From contig WSXU01000019.1 of the NCBI GenBank assembly GCA_009773455.1, forward strand, positions 29,209 through 93,208: 64,000 nt of DNA, read 5' to 3'. Below the pieces are notes generated by a model that was not told the DNA's origin, made no database searches, and saw only the letters and a list, made by a program, of their open reading frames with translations. Positions 16,784-26,114 of this stretch are shown here, piece after piece (position 1 is the first letter of the stretch; every line of letters begins with the position of its first letter). The stretch is from Bacteroidota bacterium. GTDB lineage: Bacteria; Bacteroidota; Bacteroidia; Bacteroidales; Lentimicrobiaceae. The position numbers were made by a program, and so were the translations under genes.

Positions 16784-17405
16784 TCTTCAAACCTGGAACA
16801 GGAAGGAGCACTTTGAATTTTTCAATGGCTTTGATGAGCCATTTTTCGGGATTGTGACTGAAGTTGAATGTTCAAATTCTCTTTCATGGTGCCGTGAGAA
16901 CCGGATTTCTTTCTTTCATTTTTACCTGTTTCAGTCGCTAAGGGCTGCCAACGGGGTTGAAGAATTCAGGCACCGGATCGAAGAAGGACTCCCTGTGAGT
17001 TACGATGTGATCCATGCCTCGCCCACCATCAGCCGGCCTGATCATACGTTCGGCTTCTCATTTATGCCTTTCACAGATAATTTACAGGATTTTATCAGAT
17101 CCGCCAAAGCTGAAACAGAAGCTGTAGCATCGTGCCCAGGGATCCGGATCAATCATAACACCTGCCGGAACGATGTTATACATTATTCTGTTTTGCCCTG
17201 GATAAAGTTTACCGGACTTGCGCACGCCAGGCATTTTGCGATCCGCGACAGCGTCCCTAAGTTCACATTCGGCCGGTATTATGAAACATCCGGAAAAATA
17301 ATGATGCCCGTTTCGGTGAATGCCCATCACGGCCTGATGGATGCCTGGCATGTTTCAGCGTTTCTGAATCATTTCGAAACCTTGATGATCAATCCAGGGA
17401 ATTGA
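16767..17405 (+). CDS. Chloramphenicol acetyltransferase-like protein (CatA fold)
   Basis: 212 residues, the normal CatA length. It begins with IDLQTWNRKEHFEFF, a standard CAT opening, has FHFYLFQSLRAAN and SVLPWIKFTG segments, and ends in the catalytic block NAHHGLMDAWHVSAF, with His188 as the general base and Asp192. The residue after Asp192 is Ala instead of the usual Gly. It is chromosomal and coupled to a HAD phosphatase with no mobile-element context, so a physiological acetyl-transfer role is at least as likely as drug resistance. Start at 16767 is supported by the CAT-like N-terminus. Confidence 0.82.
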   Translation: MKSVIDLQTWNRKEHFEFFNGFDEPFFGIVTEVECSNSLSWCRENRISFFHFYLFQSLRAANGVEEFRHRIEEGLPVSYDVIHASPTISRPDHTFGFSFMPFTDNLQDFIRSAKAETEAVASCPGIRINHNTCRNDVIHYSVLPWIKFTGLAHARHFAIRDSVPKFTFGRYYETSGKIMMPVSVNAHHGLMDAWHVSAFLNHFETLMINPGN

Positions 17406-17708
17406 AAAAAATCCGGTCTAAAATTCTGACTTCCGTCCTTGGTTCAGAAATATCTTTTCTGTAATTTCGTCATATTGTCTTTATTGATCCACAGTTAAAT
17501 CCGGACTTTTCTGCTGATTTTCCGGTGCGCCCCTGCTGTTCAACCCCACTTTTATCCATTTCAATATTTAAAACTAAGGCTTCATCAAATGAATGTTTTA
17601 TCTATTAAAAATACTGCCATACATTTACCAGTCTGAATTAAAAAGAAAACAAAAATGCCGGTAACGGTTTGGTCCGGACCGGGTGTCAACAATTGAAGAA
17701 ACAATCAG
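17406..17708. other. Intergenic region upstream of the ABC transporter
   Basis: 303 bp without a credible gene. It has a near-consensus minus-7 element TACATTTA at 17620-17627 and a 10-bp palindrome GGTCCGGACC at 17671-17680 within the presumed leader, a possible regulator site. No terminator was recognised. Confidence 0.4.
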
Positions 17709-18638
17709 ATGGATCCATTAAATGTCTGCCTGCAAACCCTTGGACTCTGCAAATCATACAATAACCAAATGGTTGTCGATAACCTGTCGGTGGAGATCAG
17801 GGAAGGTGAAATCTTTGGGTTATTGGGGCCGAATGGTGCCGGAAAGACGACTTCCATCCGGATGATCACCGGCCTGCTTCAGCCCGATTCAGGTGAAGTC
17901 ATGATCAACGGAAAACGGGCAACCGGGAACGACAACCGGCTGAATGTTGGCCTTTGCCCCCAGGAATTGGTCTTGTGGAATAACCTCACCTGCAGGGAAC
18001 AACTGATCTTCATCGCTGCCATGTATAACGTGAGAGGTCACGTAGCACATCACAGGGCAGATGAGCTGCTCGAAAGGATGCATCTTACCGAAAAGCGGAA
18101 CAGACTGGCCAGGACACTATCAGGCGGAATGCAAAGGCGTCTGAATATCCTGATGGCTCTGATGCATGACCCGGGAATCATTATCCTGGATGAGCCCGAA
18201 GCCGGCCTGGACCCACAGAGCAGGGTGCTTGTGCGTGAATTCATCCTGTCGCTGTCAAAAATCAAAACCGTTGTTTTTACCACCCATAACATGGATGAGG
18301 CAGAGCGTGTATGCGACCGTATCGCCATCATTGATTCCGGGAAACTGCTGGTGACAGGTTCCCCCGATAACCTGAAGAAAACAATTGGCAAGGGAGATGT
18401 ACTCGAGATCATGTTTTCGGGCAATGCCCCGGCTACCTCTGAATTGGCAGAACTTTCAGATGAGGTTAAAATTATAGATTCGGTGATGTACTTTAAATCA
18501 CTGGCTGTCATCGACAAATTGCCTTCAATTATTGAAGGGCTGAAATCAAAGGATATTAAGATCAAGGGAATAAATCTCCGTGAAAACACGCTGGAGGATG
18601 TATTTATCTCATTAACAGGTAAAAAACTGAGGGACTAA
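17709..18638 (+). CDS. ABC transporter ATP-binding protein (DrrA/CcmA-type exporter)
   Basis: 309 residues. Walker A GPNGAGKT at 40-47, Q-loop near CPQE 83-86, signature LSGGM at 137-141, Walker B IIILDE at 157-162, D-loop GLDPQSR and an H-loop in TTHNMDEAE. The ~80-residue C-terminal extension ending with ENTLEDVFISLTGKKLRD is typical of the ATPases of ABC-2 drug, antibiotic or lipid exporters. The permease gene starts 2 bp after the stop. Substrate unknown. Confidence 0.93.
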   Translation: MDPLNVCLQTLGLCKSYNNQMVVDNLSVEIREGEIFGLLGPNGAGKTTSIRMITGLLQPDSGEVMINGKRATGNDNRLNVGLCPQELVLWNNLTCREQLIFIAAMYNVRGHVAHHRADELLERMHLTEKRNRLARTLSGGMQRRLNILMALMHDPGIIILDEPEAGLDPQSRVLVREFILSLSKIKTVVFTTHNMDEAERVCDRIAIIDSGKLLVTGSPDNLKKTIGKGDVLEIMFSGNAPATSELAELSDEVKIIDSVMYFKSLAVIDKLPSIIEGLKSKDIKIKGINLRENTLEDVFISLTGKKLRD

Positions 18639-18640
18639 CT

Positions 18641-19762
18641 ATGAGAATGCTGTCAGTTATAAAAAAAGCCCTCATCATGCAGGTGCGCGATTACTGGGCT
18701 TTGTTGCTTACCGTGAGTGCTGCACCTTTCTTTGTTTTCATATATTACGCAATGACAAGCGGGGGTTCAACAACCTATTCTGTTCATTGTTACTTTGAGG
18801 ATCCGGTAAAAGCCGGAAACTATAAGGAGCAACTAATCAACAACCTGAAAGGCGTAACCTATAGCAATGGTAAAAATACACTCGATATCACTTTAACAGA
18901 AGATACCGTTGCTTCAAAGCAATTGATAAAGGATAGAAAGGCGGATGTTCTGCTTGTGATTCCTGAAGGTTTTTCCGACAGCCTGAAGTCGGGAACAGCC
19001 CCCGGGTTCCTGGTTTTCGGGGAAGCAAGCAATCCGAAATATTCCATAGGACTCATTTTTACCATCACCGGAATTGAGGCCCTTGTAAAACAATTCTCCG
19101 GAAAAAAACCTCTGTACACTTTCAGGGAAAAATTTATGGGAAATTCAGAGGCCAAAACAGAATTTGAGGTATACGTACCCGGTATTTTCGTTTTTTCCAT
19201 CATTATGCTGATCCTCTCCGCATCACTTATATTTATCAGGGATGTGGAAGACCGCACCATGCTGAGGCTGAAAATCAGCCGGATGACCGTATTCGATTAC
19301 CTGCTGGGCAATACCCTGGTTCAATGGGCGGTGGGCATCATCTCCTTTGCAATGACATACATACTTGCCATCATGCTGGGATTTACCAGCCAGGGTTCGG
19401 TCTGGCTGGTCCTGCTTGTGTGCTCGGTTACCATACTTTCAATCATCGCCATCAGTCTGATACTGGTTGCTTTCTGTAAGAGTGCAGGCATGGTTATGAT
19501 TCTGGGTAACTTCCCTTTGTTCATTCTGATGTTTTTTTCAGGGGCAATGATACCGTTGCCGAGAAATGAAATCATTGCAGGATTTGCTCTGAACGATTTA
19601 CTGCCACCCACACATGCTGTGGTCGCCCTGAATAAAATATTTACCTATGGCGCAGGGATTTCAGATATTTCTTATGAATTGGCCATGCTTCTGATACTGA
19701 CCCTGGTTTACTTTGCCTGCGGTATTGTGCTTTTCAAAAAAAGCCACCTGGAAGCTGCCTGA
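18641..19762 (+). CDS. ABC-2 type transporter permease
   Basis: 373 residues. One membrane helix near residues 16-37 is followed by a large extracytoplasmic domain (about 40-170), then at least five helices from ~175 (VPGIFVFSIIMLILSASLIF) to the C-terminus (LAMLLILTLVYFACGIVLF). This is the ABC2_membrane_3 arrangement of DrrB/YhgE-type exporters. It pairs with the ATPase gene 2 bp upstream, and two permeases would form the pore. It is convergent with the alpha-mannosidase gene, 45 bp away. Substrate cannot be deduced. Confidence 0.9.
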   Translation: MRMLSVIKKALIMQVRDYWALLLTVSAAPFFVFIYYAMTSGGSTTYSVHCYFEDPVKAGNYKEQLINNLKGVTYSNGKNTLDITLTEDTVASKQLIKDRKADVLLVIPEGFSDSLKSGTAPGFLVFGEASNPKYSIGLIFTITGIEALVKQFSGKKPLYTFREKFMGNSEAKTEFEVYVPGIFVFSIIMLILSASLIFIRDVEDRTMLRLKISRMTVFDYLLGNTLVQWAVGIISFAMTYILAIMLGFTSQGSVWLVLLVCSVTILSIIAISLILVAFCKSAGMVMILGNFPLFILMFFSGAMIPLPRNEIIAGFALNDLLPPTHAVVALNKIFTYGAGISDISYELAMLLILTLVYFACGIVLFKKSHLEAA

Positions 19763-19807
19763 TTTGGAAATTTCAAACCGGGCAACAAGATGTAAACCAG
19801 TAATTTA

Positions 19808-22800
19808 TCAAAAATTCAGCTTATAAAACCGCGATTCCAAAGATCCGAGAAAGCTGACTGGTTTCGGAACAGAAACTCCGTTAACATCCGTTTCGGTCAC
19901 CTGTAAAGTTTTGCCTGTCAATCCATTGGAGAGTCTGAGAAAAGCCTTTTTGCCGTCCGTTTCGCGCAGATGGACAAGCAAAGCGTTTTTCCCTGAAGGT
20001 TTTGCACTGATCAATACGACATTCTCAGGCCAACCGCTGATAAAAGAACCGGCTTCATCGCTGATTCCCTGGCTGTTGCCTGCACCCGGAACAATCCTTG
20101 TCAGAAAAGGAACCCGGCATCCCCAGCCGAATCTGGTGGCAAATCCGTTTGACTCATCTTCAGATGAAGTAAGAAAATAGGTCCATGAATGACCTCCGCG
20201 TTGGTCGGCATTGAAATTTGTCGTCCAGTAATTGTTCATCGGCCATGAAAACAGGTGTGAGCTTTCCGGCATTGCCCCGGCTTTGAACCTGCCTGTGTTG
20301 ATATTGCCAAATTGCATCAGGGGCATCTCACTGCAGCCAAGCACCACCTGGGAGCCTGCATTCCTGAGTGTTGTGAAGTTCTGAACGGTATACCAGTCAC
20401 TGGAAGAACCTGGAATCTGATCTTTTCCCGTTTCAATGACCCCTCCCGGCAATTCGGTATAATGTTTTCCGCATGCCGGAGAGAATGGAAATGCAATATA
20501 AATACCTTCTGGTTCTGTTATGTTTTTCTTGACGATTGAAAAAGCAAGATCAATCCGCTTTTCATTGTTGAACAACCTGATTTCAATTGAATATCCCCTT
20601 GGCCCAACAGTGGTCTCCGTTTCACCATAAAATCTGACACTGTTCCAGACCTCCCCGGTCGAATAGTTGTCAAACCAGACAGAATCAGGCGACAACCGCC
20701 TGAAATTCCGGAGATATTTTGCTTCAAGTTGCTCCCGGTTACCCAGTTGCTCCAGTATAAATTCGCCCATTTTATAAGGGGAAGCAGGATCAATGAGTTC
20801 CTTTGACAACGCTTTATCAAACAAAGATACCATGGTTCCCTTCTCTTTATCCAGTTGCACCCTGTACCATTTGTTTTCCAGAACATTAAAGGGATTTCTG
20901 TCGGGCAGGGATACAGAGTCATCCTGAGGTCTGATGATGTATCTTCGAAATCCGAACGCAGGAATATCCTGCAGACAGACTGCCCAGTATGTTCCGTCAG
21001 ACCTGTGCGACAAGGCCTGAACCGCCAACCGCTTTCCATCCCCGCTGAATATCCCGGGCACTTTTCCTCTGGGAATGATCTGATGATCAATATAAACGGT
21101 CGTCAGACCGGATCTTTCCCAATTGAGAGTATTGAAGACCAGAAAAGAAGGTTCTATACCACGGCTAAACCGGCTCTGGAGCAAACCCAGTGCTTCTTCA
21201 CCCAGCATGGCCACCCGCCGTGTAGCTTCCCAGGCATAGGAATCCTTTAAAGCACGCTGTTCCATCGTTTGACCGCTCAGTGGCTCGCGGACACTCTCGG
21301 AATAACCGGTGGTATGTTCAGAATAAAACAATAAGGCATTGTTGGCCAGGTTGATGTCATCGTCTGTTTTCTCAGGCAATTGTATTCCGGCGACAGAAGC
21401 CATGGATAAACCTGCCATGTTGGCCATCAGCGATGCAGAGGCAACCCTGGCCGCAGCGACTTCCCTGGCTGAAGCGGCAAGTCCGTCGGCCCACCAATCC
21501 GGCCAGGCACCCCTTATTACCGGGAACCCGTTTCCATGCCTGACCTCCATATTCCGGAAGAAGGCTTCTGCCGTTGAAGTTGTTAATCTGGGCCAATCAA
21601 ACAGCTTGTTCCACTGAAGGATCAGTTCACTTGCAGTAGTGGAAGGCGGAGCGTTGTCGGTAAGATAACCGGAGTGCTGAATAGCCACTTCTTCATAGGG
21701 ATAAGCCTTTGTTTCAAGGGTGCCCAGATAATTCAGCAGGTTGCTCTTAAACTTATCAATATCACCCGTTTGCATTTCCAGCACCGTGTTACCGGTCATG
21801 TAATGTTCTGCCCTGAAGGTCAGTACCCGGTTTTCCGACGGGGATTCCCACCAGAACATTGTAGGCTTATCGAAACAGATCAGGGCCCGGTGTCCGTGGG
21901 TACCCATGTTCAGATATCTGATGCCCAGACCGGCGAAGTAGTCATTCATACACCATCCGATGCCGTTCACATCGTTTTGCATGGCAAGGGTAACCGGTAT
22001 TCCATGTTCTTTTATCCTGCCGGCAGCTTCCAGGGAAGCTGCAAGTATCTGTTCATCGGGCAGTTCACTGAAGTTATAGTACATACCCGTGACTTCAATC
22101 CTGCCTTCTTTCACACGGTCAACCAGCCTTTTAACCTGCTCTTTTGGGCGACACTTCAGATACTCATCAACCGGCCACGATGCTTCACAGACCCAGCGGA
22201 ATTTTGCATTTTCAGGGAAACTGTCGGTCGCATCGCAATAATCAAGGGCATAATCGATATACCGGAGGTGTTCGGCAAGGATCTCAGTCTGCGAACGTGT
22301 ATAGCCAATATCGGTGTGGGTATGCTGTATGAGACTGATCTCCCACTTCTTCACTGGCATCAGGGTTACCTTCTCTTCAACCGTGAATTCACCGGATACA
22401 ACCCTGATGATAACATCAGTGGGTGAAGTAACAGGATTTAGTCCAAGGTTGATTGCATTATACCCGGATTTCAGGGGATAACGTCCTGCTTCGGTATCAT
22501 CAGCGTAAACCACAGCTTCTGTTGGAAATCCGAAATAGAAAATACCCGCTTCAACCAATTGCTTCGGCACACCGTTGTTTTTGAGGATGGCAGGAAACGG
22601 ATGAAGGCTGACCCCTGTTTTTACCTGTTTCCTGAATGTCATATACCAGGAACTCAGGTTGGCAGCACTTCCGGTTACTTTTATCCTTAAGGGTCGCCCG
22701 GCATTTAACTTTCCTGATGGAATCCTAAGAATCATATATCCGTGATGATCGCCGTACTGGTCAACCATTATGGAGGTAAAAGCCAGCGAATATTCATCTT

Positions 22801-23212
22801 CTCCCTTGCACTCCCAGGAGGGGTTACCGTCGGTATTAAATGAGAACCACTGTTTGCCATCTATCGCCAGATCCATACGGGCAATGCCCGGACTTGAACC
22901 CAGGGCGGCTATCCAGACGAAGGTGACATATTTCACTGTAACTCCGGAAGGCACCGTATCTGTCTCCCATTCCATGAAATCCAAACCGTCACCGGCCCTG
23001 ATCAGCATGCTCTCGCGCAAACCCGGGATGCATGAATGGTAGTTGAAATCCGTTCCTGTTACCTTGCGGTCAAAACCATTAACAGGAAAATCAACCGAAG
23101 AGATTAAATTCTGAGCAACGGCATACTGTGCATGAAAAGAAACCACACAAAAAGTGATAACAAACCAGATTCTGAGGATCAGAAGAAACCTGGATGTAAC
23201 AGGCTTGGCCAT
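19808..23212 (-). CDS. Secreted GH38 alpha-mannosidase family protein
   Basis: The Met at 23212 is preferred over the longer open frame from 23266, because a signal peptide (FLLILRIWFVITFCVVSFHAQ) follows it. Mature size ~1,100 residues. An N-terminal beta domain (~280 residues) precedes the GH38 catalytic domain. HTHTDIGYT (metal-binding His and Asp, about residues 297-305 of this start) and the AMQNDVNGIGW segment, whose Asp is the candidate nucleophile, are visible, followed by a helical segment and the long C-terminal beta-sandwich domains. GH38 retaining enzymes need a divalent metal and trim mannosides. Some distant members act on other glycans, so the linkage is uncertain. No neighbouring gene shares its function. 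Confidence 0.85.
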   Translation of the reverse strand: MAKPVTSRFLLILRIWFVITFCVVSFHAQYAVAQNLISSVDFPVNGFDRKVTGTDFNYHSCIPGLRESMLIRAGDGLDFMEWETDTVPSGVTVKYVTFVWIAALGSSPGIARMDLAIDGKQWFSFNTDGNPSWECKGEDEYSLAFTSIMVDQYGDHHGYMILRIPSGKLNAGRPLRIKVTGSAANLSSWYMTFRKQVKTGVSLHPFPAILKNNGVPKQLVEAGIFYFGFPTEAVVYADDTEAGRYPLKSGYNAINLGLNPVTSPTDVIIRVVSGEFTVEEKVTLMPVKKWEISLIQHTHTDIGYTRSQTEILAEHLRYIDYALDYCDATDSFPENAKFRWVCEASWPVDEYLKCRPKEQVKRLVDRVKEGRIEVTGMYYNFSELPDEQILAASLEAAGRIKEHGIPVTLAMQNDVNGIGWCMNDYFAGLGIRYLNMGTHGHRALICFDKPTMFWWESPSENRVLTFRAEHYMTGNTVLEMQTGDIDKFKSNLLNYLGTLETKAYPYEEVAIQHSGYLTDNAPPSTTASELILQWNKLFDWPRLTTSTAEAFFRNMEVRHGNGFPVIRGAWPDWWADGLAASAREVAAARVASASLMANMAGLSMASVAGIQLPEKTDDDINLANNALLFYSEHTTGYSESVREPLSGQTMEQRALKDSYAWEATRRVAMLGEEALGLLQSRFSRGIEPSFLVFNTLNWERSGLTTVYIDHQIIPRGKVPGIFSGDGKRLAVQALSHRSDGTYWAVCLQDIPAFGFRRYIIRPQDDSVSLPDRNPFNVLENKWYRVQLDKEKGTMVSLFDKALSKELIDPASPYKMGEFILEQLGNREQLEAKYLRNFRRLSPDSVWFDNYSTGEVWNSVRFYGETETTVGPRGYSIEIRLFNNEKRIDLAFSIVKKNITEPEGIYIAFPFSPACGKHYTELPGGVIETGKDQIPGSSSDWYTVQNFTTLRNAGSQVVLGCSEMPLMQFGNINTGRFKAGAMPESSHLFSWPMNNYWTTNFNADQRGGHSWTYFLTSSEDESNGFATRFGWGCRVPFLTRIVPGAGNSQGISDEAGSFISGWPENVVLISAKPSGKNALLVHLRETDGKKAFLRLSNGLTGKTLQVTETDVNGVSVPKPVSFLGSLESRFYKLNF

Positions 23213-23248
23213 AACATTAGTTTGAGGATCAGATAATAGGGATAATTG

Positions 23249-23256
23249 CAAATGTA
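23249..23256 (-). promoter_or_regulatory. Minus-7 element (TACATTTG on the minus strand)
   Basis: Perfect TAnnTTTG match 36 bp upstream of the chosen GH38 start. It supports the start at 23212, since the longer frame from 23266 would begin upstream of this promoter. Confidence 0.45.
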
Positions 23257-23343
23257 AATAAAACATATCTCTTTACCCGGAATAAAGTGTCACAGATAAA
23301 GGGAGCATATCAGTGCCGGCAGTATCCTAAAAAGGCAATTCGG

Positions 23344-23925
23344 TTATTTCACCTGTTCTGAAAATAAGCTGTCCATTTCACGAACTTCACCAGCTTTAAG
23401 GTTGCCAAGCCGGATGGCATCAACCCTCACCCTGAACAACCGCAATGTCGGGAATCCGACGGCAGCCGTCATTTTCCTGATCTGCCTGTTTTTTCCTTCT
23501 GTCAGCGTGATAGAAACCCAACAGGTCGGACCATGCCTGTCGTCACGTATTTTCTTTGTCCTTGGCGGGAAACCGGGATCCCCTGAAAGTAATTCAGCCC
23601 TGCAGGGCAGGGTCATATATTTCACACCACGAATGCCAATCTCTACGCCGGTTCTCAGTTTTTCAAGTGCATCCTCACCAATCAACCCATCCAGCTGGGC
23701 ATAATATTCCTTTTCCTTGTCTTTTCCCCGCATGATTTCACAAACCATACCGTCAGTTGTCAACAGTAACAATCCTTCACTGTCTTCATCCAGACGTCCG
23801 ATGGTCATGGTCCCTTCGGGGAAATCATACAGGTCTCCGAGCACCTTTTTCCAGTCATGTTCACAAACAAACTGACTCAGGTAACCAAAAGGTTTATGTA
23901 TTATAAAATGGCGATGCATTGTCAT
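23344..23925 (-). CDS. rluE: 23S rRNA pseudouridine synthase, RluE-type
   Basis: About 193 residues from the Met at 23925 (an equally good start is 23919). The frame is open to 23994, but those codons show no family similarity. The domain starts FIIHKPFGYLSQF and has the catalytic GRLDEDSEGLLLLTTDG motif, whose Asp forms the adduct with uridine. The C-terminal half has GKNRQIRKMTAAVGFPTLRLFRVRV, the RsuA/RluB/E/F subfamily signature. There is no S4 domain, as in RluE. It should isomerise a uridine in 23S rRNA; the exact position is inferred only from family. Divergent from the glycosyltransferase gene. Confidence 0.85.
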   Translation of the reverse strand: MTMHRHFIIHKPFGYLSQFVCEHDWKKVLGDLYDFPEGTMTIGRLDEDSEGLLLLTTDGMVCEIMRGKDKEKEYYAQLDGLIGEDALEKLRTGVEIGIRGVKYMTLPCRAELLSGDPGFPPRTKKIRDDRHGPTCWVSITLTEGKNRQIRKMTAAVGFPTLRLFRVRVDAIRLGNLKAGEVREMDSLFSEQVK

Positions 23926-23993
23926 AGTTTCAAACTGCTGCGAAGCTAGGGTGAATTTCCCGGATTCAAAAACAAAAGCACAATTCCGGCCCA

Positions 23994-24022
23994 TTGATTT
24001 TCCGGCATTATTCCTATCTTTA
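23994..24022 (+). promoter_or_regulatory. Probable promoter of the glycosyltransferase gene
   Basis: TTG at 23994-23996, 18-bp spacer, TATCTTTA at 24015-24022 (one base from TAnnTTTG), 25 bp before the Met at 24048. It supports that start over the longer open frame. Confidence 0.45.
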
Positions 24023-24047
24023 CAAACTGTTTAAAGCGTATCCGTTA

Positions 24048-26015
24048 ATGAAACTATCGGTTGTAATCGTCAACTACAACGTTAAGTATTTCCTTGAACA
24101 ATGCCTGCATTCGGTTGATGATGCTATCAGGGGAATGGATGCGGAAGTCTTTGTTGTTGACAACAATTCGGTTGACGGTTCGGTCGAAATGGTGGCTGAA
24201 AAATTCCCCGATGTTAAGCTCATCACCAACACAGACAATACAGGTTTTTCGAAGGCAAACAACCAGGCCATCAACCTCTGTTCAGGCGAATACATTCTTC
24301 TGCTGAATCCCGATACAGTGGTTGAGCATGATACGTTTACCAAATCGGTGGCCTTTATGGATGCCCATCCTGATGCCGGCGGCCTGGGCATCAAAATGGT
24401 GGATGGCAAAGGAAGATTCCTTCCTGAATCGAAACGTGGCTTACCTACCCCGGTTGTCGCTTTTTATAAAATATTCGGGTTGTCGGCACTCTTCCCTAAA
24501 TCAAAAATCTTTGGTCAGTACCACCTCGGTTACCTCGACAAGGAAGCTACGCATGTGGTAGATGTGCTTGCCGGAGCCTACATGATGCTAAGGCGTGAAA
24601 CCCTTGGCAAAACAGGGCTGCTTGATGAAACTTTCTTCATGTACGGAGAGGACATTGATCTTAGTTACAGAATCACCAAAGCCGGTTATAAGAATTATTA
24701 TTATCCCGAGGCAAGAATCATTCACTACAAAGGTGAAAGCACAAAAAAATCGAGTATTAACTACGTATTTGTCTTTTACAATGCCATGGTGATTTTCGCC
24801 CGGAAGCACTTTTCACAGAAAAACGCCCGGCTCTTTTCTTTACTTATACATATTGCAATCTATCTTCGTGCCGGATTATCAGTGCTTTACAGGGTATTGA
24901 ACAAATTGCTCCTGCCGATGACGGATGCTGCTGCTATGTATGCAGGTGCTCTGCTGATCGTAAGTTACTGGGAAAGTCAGGTCATTTATAAGGTAGGTGG
25001 TCACTATCCTTCCCTGTTTATGTTTGGTGTTCTACCCGCTTATATATTAATCTGGCTGATCGCTGTGCTGATCAGCGGAGGATACGACCCACCGCTCAGA
25101 ATGCGGAGAATTGTCAGTGGTTTGCTGGCAGGAACCGTTGCTATTCTTGTATTCTATGCGCTTCTGCCGGCTGAACTCAGGTTTTCAAGGGCATTAATCA
25201 TCCTGGTCGCTCTCTGGGGACTGCTTTCCATGTCAGGAATCCGCTTTGGGCTCCATCTGTCAGGGTTTAAAAATTACAGGATCGGTGCCAATCCGAACCG
25301 CAGGTTTGCAATCATCGGCAATACAGAAGAAACCGAAAGAGTGGCTGACTTGCTCAGAAAAACACTGGTTAACCCGGGATTTATCGGTCTTGTCAGTATT
25401 AAAAACGAAAAGAACAATGCCAGCGGTTTTATAGGTAACATCGCCAATCTCTCTGATATCATAAGCATCTATAAGATCGACGAGGTCATTTTCTGTGCCC
25501 GCGACATCCCTGCCCACAGAATCATAGACACAATGAGCCAGCTGCAACGCAGCCAGGCTGAATTCAAAATTGCACCTCCCGAAAGCCTGGCCATTATCGG
25601 ATCCAACTCTATAAGTACCAGTGGTGACCTGTATGTCATCGACATCAATTCTGTCAGTAAGATAAACAACCGCCGAAACAAACGCCTTTTCGACCTTCTG
25701 GCTTCGGCTGTAATGCTGCTGTTTAGTCCCTTATTGATGTGGATGACCGCAAATCCGCCGGTTTTTCTTTACAATATTCTGCGTGTACTGACCGGAGTCC
25801 GCACCTGGGTTGGTTATGCCCCGCAAACACTTGCCGATGCCGCAATGCCTGATATCAGGAGAGGCATTCTGAACCCAACCGATTTATTTCCCAGCCGCAG
25901 CATTGATGAAGAAACTGCCGGCACACTGAATATGCTTTATGCAAGGGATTACAGGATTACCAACGACATGAATATCATCCTGAAGGGATTCCGCAGGATG
26001 GGCAGGTTGTTATAA
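24048..26015 (+). CDS. GT2 glycosyltransferase fused to membrane and Rossmann/sugar-transferase-like domains
   Basis: 655 residues from Met 24048. The N-terminal ~260 residues are a GT2 enzyme of the rhamnosyltransferase-like group: SVVIVNYNVKYFL, VVDNNSVDGS, LLNPDTVV (DxD-like), MYGEDIDLSYR. About five hydrophobic segments follow (~265-400). Then comes a Rossmann-like region (RFAIIGNTEETERVADLL through IDEVIFCARDIPAHRI), similar to the CoA_binding_3 part of polyprenyl-phosphate sugar transferases. The end, NKRLFDLLASAVMLLFSPLLMW, looks like the start of the bacterial sugar transferase domain, but the catalytic part is reduced. Probably membrane-bound and involved in surface polysaccharide or lipid-linked sugar assembly. 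No other polysaccharide genes are adjacent. Confidence 0.8.
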   Translation: MKLSVVIVNYNVKYFLEQCLHSVDDAIRGMDAEVFVVDNNSVDGSVEMVAEKFPDVKLITNTDNTGFSKANNQAINLCSGEYILLLNPDTVVEHDTFTKSVAFMDAHPDAGGLGIKMVDGKGRFLPESKRGLPTPVVAFYKIFGLSALFPKSKIFGQYHLGYLDKEATHVVDVLAGAYMMLRRETLGKTGLLDETFFMYGEDIDLSYRITKAGYKNYYYPEARIIHYKGESTKKSSINYVFVFYNAMVIFARKHFSQKNARLFSLLIHIAIYLRAGLSVLYRVLNKLLLPMTDAAAMYAGALLIVSYWESQVIYKVGGHYPSLFMFGVLPAYILIWLIAVLISGGYDPPLRMRRIVSGLLAGTVAILVFYALLPAELRFSRALIILVALWGLLSMSGIRFGLHLSGFKNYRIGANPNRRFAIIGNTEETERVADLLRKTLVNPGFIGLVSIKNEKNNASGFIGNIANLSDIISIYKIDEVIFCARDIPAHRIIDTMSQLQRSQAEFKIAPPESLAIIGSNSISTSGDLYVIDINSVSKINNRRNKRLFDLLASAVMLLFSPLLMWMTANPPVFLYNILRVLTGVRTWVGYAPQTLADAAMPDIRRGILNPTDLFPSRSIDEETAGTLNMLYARDYRITNDMNIILKGFRRMGRLL

Positions 26016-26038
26016 ACGCTGATTAAACCTTTTTTATC

Positions 26039-26046
26039 TAACTTTG
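26039..26046 (+). promoter_or_regulatory. Minus-7 element TAACTTTG upstream of the E2 gene
   Basis: Perfect TAnnTTTG match 68 bp before the E2 start, with no clear minus-33. Confidence 0.4.
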
Positions 26047-26114
26047 TTAAATACGGCAGCGATTAAACCCTGATAACTGCAGGACTGACTGCTGATGTTT
26101 AATTAACCTCTGCT

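Noticed and set aside
16767..17405. Acquired chloramphenicol resistance gene
   Set aside because: No mobile element, resistance cluster or distinct composition around it; coupling to a HAD gene suggests a chromosomal metabolic function.
21674..22426. Plus-strand 250-codon open frame
   Set aside because: Lies wholly antisense to the GH38 coding region, which has clear family motifs.
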